A program made the translations under genes and the position numbers. The notes below the pieces were generated by a model, which saw nothing but the letters and a program-made list of their open reading frames with translations, did not search any database and was not told the origin of the DNA. From NCBI GenBank assembly GCA_022702545.1, contig JAHRBC010000004.1, forward strand, positions 186,001-250,000: a stretch of 64,000 nucleotides of DNA. The letters run 5' to 3'. Origin of the DNA: Phycomyces nitens. Taxonomy: Eukaryota > Mucoromycota > Mucoromycetes > Mucorales > Phycomycetaceae. This document shows positions 1-14,806 of the stretch, piece by piece. Each line of letters starts with the position of its first letter. The stretch's first letter is position 1.

Positions 1-1353
1 AAGGGCATCACTCTGCACAACCAGCCAATGGTAACCAAGATTGCCGACCAGACCGTCAAGGACCAGCTAGAGAAGTCTCGTCTGGGCGAAAACGATGCCT
101 GGATTATCCCAAACGTATTATCCCAGCGGACCTCGGTCTATTCGGACAACGACTGGGATCTCATCTATTGGGTGTGTTGGACCAGCGATCCCTCCACGTT
201 CACCGACCGCCATTGGAGAGCACTCGAGTTGGTCTGGATTCACCAGCCAAGGGCTGTGATTTTCATGATTTCCAACACGCTCTCCACAGACTTTTTTGAG
301 GCATATATTAGCCGTGGCTACAAGATCCATGTCGTCCATATCAACAAGCAAAACCTCCTTGGCTGGCACTGGTATTTTGGTCCAGGCACTCTGGACTGGC
401 TGCAAGACTGGGAGCGATGGGAAAACGAGGCGTTTTTCTACTGGCACTTGACAGACTATGTGCGACTCTATCTTTTGTACAGCTATGGTGGAACGTACAT
501 GGACATGGACGCCCTCTGGGTGCGTGCGCCACCAGATCCTACTCTAGAGTTCATTGGGTCTGACTACTCTAGTGTCTGGTCTGACCGCGAATGGACTCTG
601 GACGACAAGAATCTCTATCTGCCCCAGGGACTGATGCGATTCAAGCGTGGCTGGACCCTATTCCGCGAGATGGCCGAGGGTTCGTTTTCATCGTATGCCT
701 ATGATCCAAAGTGCTTCAACTGCCATGGCCCAAAGGCAATTACTTCCTATGTGCGAGAACACAGGGCCCCTCTGGAGGCTGCCAACTTTACAATCTTGCC
801 CCGCCACGTCCTTTACCCAGCCAGCTACCTAGAAATCTACAAGTATCTGCTTCCCAATCCAAAGGCAGAGGCAGAACTGAGATCGCTGGAGAGCTGGAAT
901 ATCCATCTGTTTGGAAAGATGACCAATAGTCTGGACATTCAGCCTGGCAGCATTATCGATGTGCTATTTAAGCGATTTGACCTTGGACGACACCACCCCA
1001 GTGGCTCATGGCAGATTATGGGTCCTCGGCAGCATGTCTATCGCAAGGGAAACTGGCTCGATGCCCCTCCTGGCCGGTTCCAAGGCCTGGACACAATATA
1101 CATTCGCGGTGACTTGGCTGAGGCAAATCTTGAGATTGAGATTGCCTATGGCGAGCTGCAGGTCGGCACACAGCCATGGAAGGACCGGACAACCCACAGC
1201 CAGCAAGAGGTCAACAAGGTCCTCAACCAACTGACCTATCTTCCTTCGCCTGAACTTGCTCTAAAGGGCGGCCGGGACATGTTGACTGTCCGGATTGTGA
1301 CTGGAACCAATGTCCAGGAAACCAAGGTCGAGGTAGTCATTCCGACCCCATAA
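1..1353 (+). CDS. GT32-type glycosyltransferase, 5' end cut by window edge
   Basis: The frame is open from base 1, so the true start probably lies left of the window; the first ATG inside is at 28 and gives 441 residues. The core carries the sugar-binding glycosyltransferase signature YGGTYMDMDALW (about residues 152-163 from that ATG), the DXD motif that binds the metal and nucleotide-sugar in the GT32 / alpha-1,4-GlcNAc-transferase-like group. A WHLTDYVRLYLLYSYGG stretch just before it is also typical. About 90 residues at the C-terminus, after the catalytic part, look like a small beta-sandwich appendix. The protein probably acts in the secretory pathway, but no signal anchor is visible here. 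No intron is needed in this part. The gene is convergent with the cystathionine lyase gene. Donor and acceptor sugars cannot be read from sequence. Confidence 0.8.
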   Translation, partial: KGITLHNQPMVTKIADQTVKDQLEKSRLGENDAWIIPNVLSQRTSVYSDNDWDLIYWVCWTSDPSTFTDRHWRALELVWIHQPRAVIFMISNTLSTDFFEAYISRGYKIHVVHINKQNLLGWHWYFGPGTLDWLQDWERWENEAFFYWHLTDYVRLYLLYSYGGTYMDMDALWVRAPPDPTLEFIGSDYSSVWSDREWTLDDKNLYLPQGLMRFKRGWTLFREMAEGSFSSYAYDPKCFNCHGPKAITSYVREHRAPLEAANFTILPRHVLYPASYLEIYKYLLPNPKAEAELRSLESWNIHLFGKMTNSLDIQPGSIIDVLFKRFDLGRHHPSGSWQIMGPRQHVYRKGNWLDAPPGRFQGLDTIYIRGDLAEANLEIEIAYGELQVGTQPWKDRTTHSQQEVNKVLNQLTYLPSPELALKGGRDMLTVRIVTGTNVQETKVEVVIPTP

Positions 1354-1756
1354 CGAATTATTGTTATTATTATTGTTATATTATTACCAACTACCACTTA
1401 TATTGTCTTGTGATACTCCAAAAAACTCATTATACATACACAATGCAAACCAGAGACTATATGTATATGTATATTTATTTATTTATTTATATTTATATTT
1501 ATATTTATATATATAAAAATACTCTATAGACATCTTTACACATTTATATCTTGCAAAATTTCCATTGTTTCATTTTCCATTTCTCTTTCTTTCTTTTTAA
1601 AAAATAGCATGTATTGTATTGACTAGATAGAGCTAAAACGATAAGAAAATATAATAATTAAGATAATTAAAATATATATTTTTTTAAAATAAATAAAAAC
1701 AGGTAGAAGAGGATGTACAGTAGGTATGGAGATGAGGCGATTATATAAATTGTAGA
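1354..1756. other. AT-rich convergent intergenic spacer
   Basis: This spacer between two convergent genes holds TTTA/TATA-rich low-complexity DNA (about 1460-1520) and T-tracts suited to 3' end formation on both strands. I see no gene. Confidence 0.6.
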
Positions 1757-3034
1757 TTAGGTGCTCTTGGAATCAAGGCCAAGCAAGGCACCTGCACTCA
1801 ACAGAGCCAACTCGAGATCTTCTAACAAGTCCTCACAATCCTCAATGCCAATACAGAGCCGGATGAGATCTTCGGGAAGAGCCCGTTCGGCACGGATATG
1901 GGCAGGAATAGACGCATGGGACATACGGCAAGGCATGGAGATGAGCGAATTGACACATCCAAATGATACACTGATACTCCACAACTTGGCAGCCTCAACA
2001 ATCCGCTCAGAGATACCAATATCACCAGTCTCAAAACTGAGCACAGCACCAGGCCCATCCGCAATCCGCTTGTGCAATTCGTACTGGGGATGCTTACGGG
2101 ATCCAGGGTAATGGACCTTGAATCCCTGGTTCTCGAGATACTCGGCAATTCTGACCGCACTGGCCTGCTGCTTATCCATACGTACCGCCAATGTCTTTAC
2201 ACCACGCAAAAGCAGCCATGAGTCAAACGGACCAAGACCACAGCCGGTTGCATTGATGACGTAATAGATCTGATCTGCTACGGAACTCTCGCGAGTACCA
2301 ACAATGCCGGCCATCAAATCGTGATGGCCCGAGAGATACTTTGTGGCTGAATGATAGGAAATATCGGCACCCAGCTCCAATGGGCGCTGCAAATATGGGC
2401 TCATCATGGTGTTGTCAACCACAACAAGTGCATTGGGGCACTTTTCATGGACATACTTTGCAATCGTGGGTATGTCACAGATCTTGATCAGAGGGTTTGT
2501 AGGAGTCTCTAGCAAAACCAAACGGGTCTTGACAGGATCGAGGAAGGGCAGGACAGACTCTGAGCAAGTGGTGTCCACGTGATGGGTTTTGATGTTCTGG
2601 GATGTGGCAAGAAAGGTCAAGAGTCTGTTGGTTCCACCATAAAGATCATCGCCTGCAATGATCTCTTCACCAGCACGAACAAGACGGGTAATGACATCCA
2701 AAGCACTCATGCCACTTGTCACAGCCAACGCCCGACTGGCACCCATGATCTTGGCCAAATGGTTCTCTGTAGAATGTTTAGTAGGCAGCCAAATTATGAA
2801 CTAAAAAAGCTTACCAAGATGGGTGCGCGTAGGGTTTCCACTGCGAGAATAGTCGTACTCCCCCCCTCCGGCTGCCGTCTTTTGCTTAAAGGTGGCCGAT
2901 TGATAGATGGGCACTGAAGCGGCATTATGGGGATCGTCTGAGTTATCGACAGTGACAACCTCGGTGGCAAAGCGGTACTTTCGTCGCAGGCCAACAGAGG
3001 AGGCTGGAGAGCCAGGGGATAATGTGTCTGCCAT
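1757..3034 (-). CDS. STR3: Cystathionine beta-lyase (PLP-dependent)
   Basis: The enzyme cleaves cystathionine to homocysteine, pyruvate and ammonia in methionine synthesis. There are two exons (3034-2815 and 2766-1757) around a 48-nt GT-AG intron (2814-2767) with a TACTAAAC branch site, giving 409 residues. Cys/Met-metabolism PLP-enzyme motifs are clear: IYQSATF and YDYSRSGNPTR near the N-terminus, VVDNTMMSPY, and SATKYLSGHHDLMAG containing the Schiff-base lysine. The block FGCVNSLISMPCRMSHASIP is the form I associate with fungal Str3-type beta-lyases rather than gamma-lyases; that choice is by recall of the family. The length is normal and the ATG at 3034 fits. The gene is convergent with the glycosyltransferase gene. 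Confidence 0.9.
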
Positions 3035-3208
3035 GGAGAATTAAGAAAAAGAGATGGTAAAAGAGGAGGATGTTTTCTTGTTCTTTTTTAAGGTGAAAAT
3101 TAGAGATAGATAGATGGATGAATAGGACGAGAGCCAATCATACGAAGGGCAAATGATCCCATTTGTGACTAAGAATAAATCGGAGTAAAGCAAGAGATAT
3201 AATGTAAA

Positions 3209-6200
3209 TTATGCGGCAATATTGAAGCCGATTTTTATGGTTTTTGGAACAAGCTTCTCTTGCTGGACAACAGGATCATGCTGGAGGTGTCCAGCATCAA
3301 GCCGTGGCTGGTCCTGATCCTGGTTTGCCCAGCCTTCTTCAGGTACCAGCCGGGCCGCAACATCATCTAGGGCCTGTAGAGACTCTGGGGTAAAGCGCAT
3401 GTCAAAGATCTCCAAGACGTATTTCCTCACAGGCGATCTGAAATGGTAGCTGCCAAGTAGCTGGCACACAGCATAGTACAGGTCCACCCTCTGAAATGAC
3501 TCTGGGTAACGTTGGCGTAACCTATAGGTGGCCAATGAGTACAATTTTGTATTGGCAGCCTAAATATACTTACTTTGCTAGATTCTTGGATGCCTCATTG
3601 GCCATTATGTGGTTGCTCATATCTCCAATGTTCTTTAGTATATCCGACGCAATTGGATCCCTGGTCGCCGACAGTGGCAGGCGTGGTGGCTGAGATGGAC
3701 CTGCCGAGTATTTCCAGTTGCGAATCTAAATGGGTGTCAGCAACTTGTCTACAATCAATTAAAGAAAGTCTTACTGTCAAGAACACCCTTAGGTTCAAGG
3801 GCACACATAGGCCCTCGGCACCACCATGAGGGCCAACCACTCCTTCCCAGCCCAATTCACTCAGAAGCTCCATTCCCTGCTTGGTCTTTGAGATCAAGCC
3901 GAGGACATAATAGCAGGTCCTAGACTAGGTATCAATATCCGCATCTGTTTGTTCAACAATTTACCCTTTGAGTGACAGCACCTCACTGCTGTCTGCCATG
4001 GCAACAATGTCCTTTACAATGTCCTCTTCCTCCAAAAAGGGCAGACCATTCCTTGTGGCTCCAATGTTCCCGACTGCCCACAGAACTGCCTTTAGTTTCC
4101 GCAGGGCCTCGACATCGTGGTTCTCGACAGAGTAGTTGCGAATATCCTTTACAAACATCTGGAAATGTCCCCGGTCCCTCAGGAGATTGCAACCCTCCTC
4201 GGTCTTTGTGAGTTCGCCATAAAAGTGAGGCGGGGTAAGGCCGTCTCCGGGCTGTCTAAGGGGATGTAGAGAATTAGGATTTCGTCCAGCCATTGGAAAC
4301 AACCTACAAGGCCTCAAAGTCATTCTCGCTGTCCACCCGCTCTTCAAACGGGTTCAAGCTCTTTTTTTCGGGAGTATTGATCAGAGCCCTCGCCAGCGAA
4401 AGCTCGAGTTGAGCAACATAGTGTTTATTACGGTACTAACAAACATTGGTCAATGATCCTTTGCATTTCCGTATCTTACCTCAAACCACTCGTCCATCTC
4501 CTTGTGCACATAGCCCAGCGCATTCAGATAACGGAAACCGGTGGAGGTCGAGAGGAATCTAATCAGGTATTTAGTTCGGCACCAATTTTGCTACATCTTT
4601 CTTTACCTCAACAAAAGTGGGTTTCCAATCTCTCCAAGATGGCCCAAGCTTGGCCGGAATTTGACCAGGAGTTCGAGATTGGCTGGCCGCTCGCACGCCT
4701 CGTCCAATAAATTCACTGCTTCTTGACAGACATCTAGATGAGTGTCATATAGTTGCGTGACAAGGAGGCGGATAATCCAATCATTGTATTCGCTTTCAGA
4801 TTGTCTCATAATGACCCCCAGGTACTGCGTCGCAAATAAACGAATGGGATTGTAGCCAGATGTCATGATTTTGGATAGCAACACACGGGGGTGTCCATCG
4901 AGTGTATAGTCTAGGTTGGTTATCATGGCAACCTTGAGGTCATCTCGGTTCTTGAGTTCAGAGAGCTGGTAGAACAGACTAAAGAGCTTGAATTTTTCCA
5001 GCATCCGTACTCCCTCCTTGGTCTTGCTTAGGGTTCCCAGCAGTGTAAAGTAGCCGGCTGTCAAGGTATTCTCGACACGCTCCTTGGAAAATATTGGCTC
5101 ATTCTCGGAATTGTTGTTAAGAGGCCCCAGCTCACTTAGAGCCTCACCTATCTCGGCTAACAACTTGTTTTCTGCCAAGTAACGCACACCGTCCTGGTGT
5201 CCCAAAAGGGTCGACAGCAAGGTGCAGCCGTATTTTACATAGCGGTTGATGCTAGGCTTGTTGGCCTTGATGTCTGAGAACTGGTGTTTGAATGGTCTGT
5301 AGAATGCCAAGAGACGCTTGATAAACTTCTTTCCTCGCATGGCTTCGTCTAGTCGGCGTGGGTTAAGCAGTGGGCCTTGGAGGAGCTCGATGATGCTATC
5401 CCAGCCCCACTTTGTATAATCTTTGGTATTCAATACTTGGGAGTCCATGAGTAGTTGGCGGAAATGAGTATCATCAATCGCATAACCAATCTTGAGCTTT
5501 ACTTCATGAACCTTTTCTTGAGTACGGATCAAAGTCGCCATCCGTTCTCCCTTTGGAAGAGGTGTCACATAGCGTGCACTGGCTCGAGTAAGCTTGTCTA
5601 TGTGAGCAAGAGCTGCAGTGGCATTATGGCGAACTTGCTCATCGTCAAAATTGGATGCAAGTGCAAATAGCTTTGGCAGCGATTGTACTTGGATTCCCAT
5701 TGATATTGGAAGCAGACGTGTGGATAGTTGTAGTATTTCGCCAATAAGAAGCGTGGCTTTGCGTGATAGATAGACATCGTCAGATTTGACCATGTCAATC
5801 AAGGCCATTAGGATATCAGACTCGATAAAGATGATGAGTATAATACCCAGATGGTGGTCAAGGAGCTTGAGACGCTCTGAATTACTGGCAGTTGTGCTTC
5901 CACTACTGCGATCATAAACACCTGCTGGCATTCCTCCAGCCATTACAAAATCCCCCAGTAGCCCATTTGTCAGAGTGCCAATAAGTCCACGGCGAGGAGT
6001 AGGGTTGACTGGCTCGGCTGCCGATGGGTCAATGTGAACTGTGTGCTGGCGACCCGAGAGGAAATTGTTATAGTCCTTGGGTAACTTGACTCTAAAGATG
6101 TCAAAGAACATGTCTAGGACCATTTTCTACCCAGATGGTTATTGATCGCTTTCAACCACACCCTCTTTATTTACCTGTGTTTCAGGAACAGGCATCTTGA

Positions 6201-7944
6201 GAGCCAGCACCACAGACCTGGCTGCTCGCATATTGTTAGCACACATGTAAAAGATACCCGCCCAGTTCTTGAGCATAAGTGACACTACACGTGCACTGTT
6301 CTTGAGCCTTTCTTCACAATTGACGCCCTTGTTGGACTCAGTAAAAGGCGCGATGAGCAGCTCAAGTTCGACTCCTGGCCTGAGGAAGCAGCGCTTTTCA
6401 GGAGTATCCAAAACATACATAACTGCCGGCATCAGGACCTCTGCCATATTAAGCTGACCGTCCAATAATGCCTGCATTACTACCCGGAGACCACCCGCTT
6501 GAACCGTCAGACCAATGTCCAGGATGCCTTTGGAGAGTCAGTATCATTGTAGAATTACCAGTATTCCTTACTTAGTTCTGCCAGGGTTTCAAGGGAGATA
6601 TTCCGCAGGCGACAGTCGGGTTGTTCTGCAATGGCCACTACTGCTCGTACTACACCCTGGCTGATATACTTTACACCTCCATACTCTATAAATGAACGCA
6701 CAAGCTTTACAGTCTGTTCACGCTCTGGCTCATGCTGTTCAGGATCTCTCGCCAGGGCTCTATGGGGCACAATAACATCAATAAAATCTGCCAACAGACA
6801 ATACCTTGGACTTACCTGATAATAAAGATATCTAGCTGCATTTGCATCATCAATTCTACATCTGTAGGACTTGCAACAAGATGTCGTAGTGTACGTAGTG
6901 CCATGACCCGGACCTCTCGGTTAGGACTTGCCACACACTGCCTCAGACTGATGGGCATTGTTGAATTAGACTCCTTGGTCTTTCATTTATATCATTTGGA
7001 TTAGCTCACCAGGAAACCAGACCACGTTTTGGATAATAGACATCAATGTCAGTTGTTTTTTTAAGAAATCGTAAAAGAGTCTCGAGTTTTTCCAACTTTG
7101 ACTCCTTGAGAATAGTTGCTTCGTTGGATTGGTCTGGTTTGGCCACTTTCCATTCGTCTGCTTTCAACTGGTGTATGATGTGAGGTATCTTTTTTCCATT
7201 CGGCCAGGCATCTAATTTATACACGTTGAGTGTTTATACCAACCCAATCCACTTTTAATTACCATCGTCAGGGAAAAAGATATTCTCCTGGGAAGCCTTG
7301 TATTTTCCTTTGATGTTTGGCGAACTATTGGATCTTCCTTTTGTGCGTGCCCTGACAGGATTTGCAGCCGAAAACGATGAAGTATTTCCAACATAATGAT
7401 GTGCTTTGAGTTTTGCAGCAATGTCGGCCATCTCTTTGTTGTTGGTGGATTGGGTACGAATTGACTCTATGGATTTTTTGATCGATTCAATCGCCAAATT
7501 ATAACTTTCTAGTTGGGATTCTAGATCTTTGGTTCGCCTTTTATCTTTAATATAAGCTTCCAACATATTTTCGACGCCAGACTTCATCTTGGATTCCTGA
7601 TCAAGTTTCAGCAAAAGATCGTCCAACTGGAGCAAGATATTTGATTTCAACAAGAATGTTAAGTTTTTTTTTATTTTTATTCTCTCGCTTTCATTTCTCT
7701 TGCTTCATTGTCTTGTCAAGACTAGGACCAATGCTTTTTCTTCTTTTCCTCTACCAACCCCCCTTTCTTCCCGCCCAGCAAGACTTACCTCATTAAGCAA
7801 CTGTGAGGGTTTGGGCGGTGGTGGAGGCGGTGGAGGCGATGGAGGTGGTGGAGGTGATGAGGGCAATGCAGGTAAAGGTGGTGAAGCGTTTGGAAGGCCT
7901 TCCATCACCTGTGACGGGTGGGAGGGAAGGGACGATGGGCACAT
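3209..7944 (-). CDS. TORC2 subunit, Rictor/Avo3/Ste20 homologue
   Basis: This is a scaffold of TOR complex 2, which controls AGC kinases, actin and membrane homeostasis. I assemble 13 exons: 7944-7789, 7626-7263, 7211-7010, 6947-6816, 6759-6572, 6527-6175, 6126-4607, 4558-4480, 4435-4308, 4255-3965, 3919-3775, 3725-3574 and 3521-3209. All phases agree and give 1340 residues. Order: a proline-rich N-terminus, an HR1-like coiled coil (exon 2), the Rictor N domain (LDIFIIR, EREQTVKLVRSF, DIGLTVQAGGLRVVMQ), a long helical-repeat middle, the RasGEF-N-like block after RFLSTSTGFRYLNALG, then Rictor C-terminal blocks (SKTKQGMELLSELGWE, IGDMSNHIMANEASK). Fungal Avo3/Ste20 proteins share this layout. 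The exon 5 acceptor at 6760 was preferred over an upstream AG because it restores frame and the conserved RALARDP junction. The start at 7944 is the first ATG of the open exon. Confidence 0.92.
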
Positions 7945-8057
7945 TTAAGAGCAGTAATTGGCACGTCGCAAAGAAGAAGCACTGCGTTCAAGCAGTCTGG
8001 ACGGAGTTGACCAGAAACGACGATATTTGCACTCGCTTGCCTTTGTGGAGTGTTCTA

Positions 8058-8074
8058 CACGTGACAAGTGACGT
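8058..8074. promoter_or_regulatory. E-box plus CRE-like motifs in divergent promoter
   Basis: CACGTG (8058-8063) is followed by TGACGT (8069-8074) about 115 bp upstream of the TORC2-subunit start and just before the small ORF at 8120. CACGTG is the usual fungal bHLH site and TGACGT a bZIP half site. Binding is inferred only. Confidence 0.35.
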
Positions 8075-8119
8075 CCCCTTTGTCTTTCTGTCTGTCTGTC
8101 TTGTCTCTCTTTTTTTTTG

Positions 8120-8485
8120 ATGGATAATTACTATGTGGATTGGTATAGATCTAGATACAAAAACTCAAACGATTTTTTGTATTCCCAACTTGGGTTAAAA
8201 TCCACAGGTCAATCAGGAATATGGTTGGAAATTCAACCCAACAAAAACCAGGAACCTGGGACCAATATAGGATTATCCAAATGGACCATTAAACCATGGG
8301 CAAGTCGTGACAATAAACTCAAGGCTTATTTCCAAAGGCTGTTATTATCAGAATATCAAAGAGACTTGGATATTGTGAATTGTACAATACCCCTTGAAAG
8401 ATGTCTAGCAATTGATCCCTTTTTCATCAAGACTTGGCCACCCCAACTCAATTCAACCCAATTCAACCCAATTCAACTCTTCTAG
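8120..8485 (+). CDS. Small hypothetical protein, doubtful
   Basis: This is a 121-residue ORF in the gap between the TORC2-subunit start and the end of the helicase gene, on the opposite strand to both. It does not lie over any other gene, which favours it slightly. The composition looks protein-like (Trp, Tyr, Asn, Lys, with a central KAYFQRLLLSEYQRDLD helix), and no signal peptide, membrane segment or known domain is visible. The C-terminus runs into a tandem decamer (about 8455-8480), which argues that the tail is not under selection. I do not recognise a family. It could also be the last exon of an undetected gene or chance. Confidence 0.3.
   Translation: MDNYYVDWYRSRYKNSNDFLYSQLGLKSTGQSGIWLEIQPNKNQEPGTNIGLSKWTIKPWASRDNKLKAYFQRLLLSEYQRDLDIVNCTIPLERCLAIDPFFIKTWPPQLNSTQFNPIQLF
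8448..8480 (+). repeat. Tandem CAATTCAACC decamer, about three copies
   Basis: Three near-perfect copies of a 10-bp unit lie at the 3' end of the small ORF. The array is a short minisatellite without evident function. Confidence 0.6.
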
Positions 8486-8891
8486 ACGATTTCTCCTTCT
8501 CCCTTTAGCTCTCCTATAGATCAATTGTGTCCACCATTATTTATACAAAATTGAACCCTTGTAATATAATTTGATTAGAGTATGTTTTTCTTTATCTTTA
8601 AGAAATCACATATCATTCAGGCTATTTCCACTTTGTCAGTTGGACTAGATAAGAAATGTGTAGCCTAGATTGATATAATTCACATTGTTGTTGTTTTTTT
8701 GTAAAAATAAATAAATAAACCAATCATCAAGAACAATATAGTTTTTATCCAATCCCCTTTTAATCAATGTCTTTGAATATTCAATTCATAGTGTGCTTTA
8801 TAAACTTGCCCTCATGTTTTCTCACCTTCTTTTGTTTATATATGGGCTTTGGTACATTAGAGCTTAAATATAACAAACAAGCTTCTTGAAC

Positions 8892-12334
<3,443 letters not shown>

Positions 12335-12597
12335 TTCAACAGGTATTGTTTCTGCCGCAGTAAGATGTAAGAAAAGAGATTATGAATATACACATTTATA
12401 CATGTAATATTTATAGGCGTAGTCACATATTCAATGCCAGATTTTAAAAATGTCAATCAATCAATGACTGTCTAAATGTTTAAATCACATCTTTGTAATA
12501 GGGGTTTAAAGGAGAAGATCCGCAATTCCTTGGAAATTAAATGATGTGCATTCAATCAGTAATACATGTAAAAGAGGTCTTTAGATGTGTGCAAATA

Positions 12598-12652
12598 TGT
12601 ATATGTGTGCGTGCGTGCGTGAGTGAGTGATTGAGTGAATGTGAGTGTATAA
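12598..12652. repeat. GTGC/GTGA simple-sequence tract
   Basis: An imperfect tract of TGTG, GCGT and GAGT units lies in the spacer between the Ubc6 3' end and the XPB 5' end. It is partly alternating purine-pyrimidine. Confidence 0.6.
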
Positions 12653-12773
12653 AGATTGGGTGAAGTATTCTCATTTGTTACTATTTTGCCTGCAACAGGC
12701 TACACTATGACAAAAGAAACCTCCTGTTTTTTTTCTTTTCTTTTTAAAAAAAATATTTTCCTTTTTGTAAGAC

Positions 12774-13722
12774 TTAGGATCCTCCTTCGCCGGCCGATGA
12801 GGACCGTGCGGCTAGTTTGGACATGATCAAGTAGACAAATAACACCAAAATTAATACCCATCTCTTCCATTGACTGACAGTTCTTGTCCAGGTAGATTCA
12901 TTTCTCTGGGCATGAGGAGGATCAACTGGCCGTGCCTTGACTGCTGCCGGGGCTGTTGCATTGATTCGTTTCCGTGTTTCTGTAGCTGTCAAGAGCTGGT
13001 AGGCATTTTCAGGAAGAGTACATAATTCAGGAAACACATCTGGAATAGAGGAGGGGGGTCAGTATGATGGTATGAAACCAGCAACTTTACCTCTGAATTT
13101 CTGGATCTTTAAGTTGGATATGTGTGATCTAGCTGCATAGAATCTCTTTTCAGAGTCCGTCGTCTTGATACTGCCAGTAGTCGTTTCATCTGTAGTCTTT
13201 CAAAGGGTTCAGCAAGAGTAACAAACACTAAGCACTGTGTATTTATTTATTGCTCACCATGAAGCTCAGCAGTCCATTGAGAATAGTGGCCACAGACCAA
13301 CTAGGGTTCCACAGACTAGGGTGAAAGTCGCTCATCGTCAAACAGAGTCGCGTATCAGGTAAGAAGCGTCCAGAAGGTGTGACCATTCGGATGGCTGGTG
13401 GTTTGTAAGGGTATTCTGAAGGAAACGTCAATCTGCCATAGTATTCACCGCCTAGATATGGAGTATCAGGTGGGCCTTGAATAACATAATGCCTGTGATA
13501 CAAGTGTTAATGATTGAATCATGATGTCTTGAGAACAATCCAGGACTTGCCATTCAAGAATATTGCTCTCCAGTGGTTTAGCAGTAATGAATGGTGGGGG
13601 ACTATAGGCATGATAAGATTCATTTTAGCCATTCTTGAGTATCATCTCAGTTTTTAGTTTTACTTTTTCTGAATAGCAAGGTACTCTTTAGTGAGACGTT
13701 TGTACGCAGCCTTTGTCGCCAT
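12774..13722 (-). CDS. UBC6: ER tail-anchored ubiquitin-conjugating enzyme E2 (Ubc6/UBE2J)
   Basis: This is the E2 of ER-associated degradation, held in the ER membrane by a C-terminal anchor. Five exons give about 237 residues, matching yeast Ubc6. The N-terminus [19 protein letters not shown] and the [19 protein letters not shown] block are diagnostic of the J family. The catalytic cysteine sits in [12 protein letters not shown] at about residue 87. After a Lys-rich linker a single hydrophobic segment ([14 protein letters not shown]) ends the protein, so it is tail anchored. The intron at 13550-13493 must use a GC donor to preserve LEWHYVIQG. The start at 13722 (ATGGCGACAAAG) sits next to a T-rich 5' region. 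The gene is divergent from the broken ORF beyond 14.8 kb. Confidence 0.93.
13493..13550 (-). other. GC-AG intron in UBC6
   Basis: This 58-nt intron has donor G|GCAAGT and acceptor CACAG|G. Only this donor joins exons as EW-HYVIQ in frame. The nearby GT (GTCCTG) would shift the frame. Confidence 0.85.
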
Positions 13723-14802
13723 GGTTTGCAGTAAATATACAAGAGAGAGAGAGATAGGGTGACGATGGAGATATGGTTTCTAAAATAAAGAAAAAAGAGA
13801 AAGAGAAAGAGAGAGCGAGTGATTTGAAAAGGTGAGTCAACCAAAAAAAATACCATGTGACTCTCCCGCTCAACCTACCTCGACCTTATTCAATCATATT
13901 CCGTCCTGTCCATATCTACGTCACTCGATGGCCACTAGTAGAATTTCACAACCTCGTCCTTTGAAAAATGATGGAAATATGTATTAGGTATTGATTATTG
14001 CGACTCAGGGCGAACTATCGCCTGATTGATCGTAAGAAATACCAGAATCTATTTTTATTGGATAATAATGTAAAAGTTGCGTTATTTCTTACCTGATACA
14101 TATAAAAAAAGTGTAGAAATGATTGAATAGACATATTTTCCAGTGGTGTCAGTAAATAGACAACAGACCAACAAAAAAAAAGGTCACGCGATTACGCATT
14201 ACTCCTTGTGATGTAGTTTGGTCGTAAACACTTGTTTACGTATTACATTCAACATGATTAGAATCAATGTTTGAACCATCTTTCTTTCTTGTTTAGGAGC
14301 AGACTTTGTAAAACAAAACAAAAAAGTCCCCAAACCAAAAGTCGATTAAGAATACCCTTTGAATCAGTAAAGACTCTTAAACTCATATTTTATAAATATT
14401 GCTAACAAGAGTTTAATACAGGTCGAAAAAGAAGAAAAAGAAGATGAAAACTAGCAACAGTTGGTTCTTTACTCTTCACATCAACATGTCAAAAGTATTA
14501 CTGTTGTACAAACGGTGTCAAACATAGGTCGCTGATCATATTTCTTTCTTGCTTTGGTTTCTGTTTAGCAAAAAGTAAATAAGGATACCTCCATGCTTTA
14601 TGCGTCTAGTATTCTTATTGCTTTATAGAGTCTATGGCTTTACGTTGTGTCGATTTAACGGTACCCCATTTTTGAGTATGTCGGATTTTATCAAACAAAA
14701 TTGAAACAAATTCAAAAGTCGATAGTTTAAGCTAAATGCACCATATTTCCATAACATTTACAAAACGTTGTACTGATCAAAAACACTTTTTTTAATAATC
14801 TA
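13723..14802. other. Intergenic region, no gene seen
   Basis: The region lies upstream of UBC6 and of the broken ORF. It holds GA-rich and T-rich low-complexity DNA near 13740-13830. An AG acceptor-like site (TTTAATAATCTAG) at about 14794-14806 suggests an exon was once spliced to the pseudogene. No ORF longer than about 60 codons is convincing. Confidence 0.5.
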
Positions 14803-14806
14803 GACT

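Noticed and set aside
6761..6816. A 28-nt intron in the TORC2-subunit gene ending at the first AG after the donor
   Set aside because: Too short, and it leads to a stop; the acceptor at 6760 restores frame and the conserved sequence.
7700..8120. Glycine-rich plus-strand frames over the start of the TORC2-subunit gene
   Set aside because: They are the antisense shadow of its polyproline exon.
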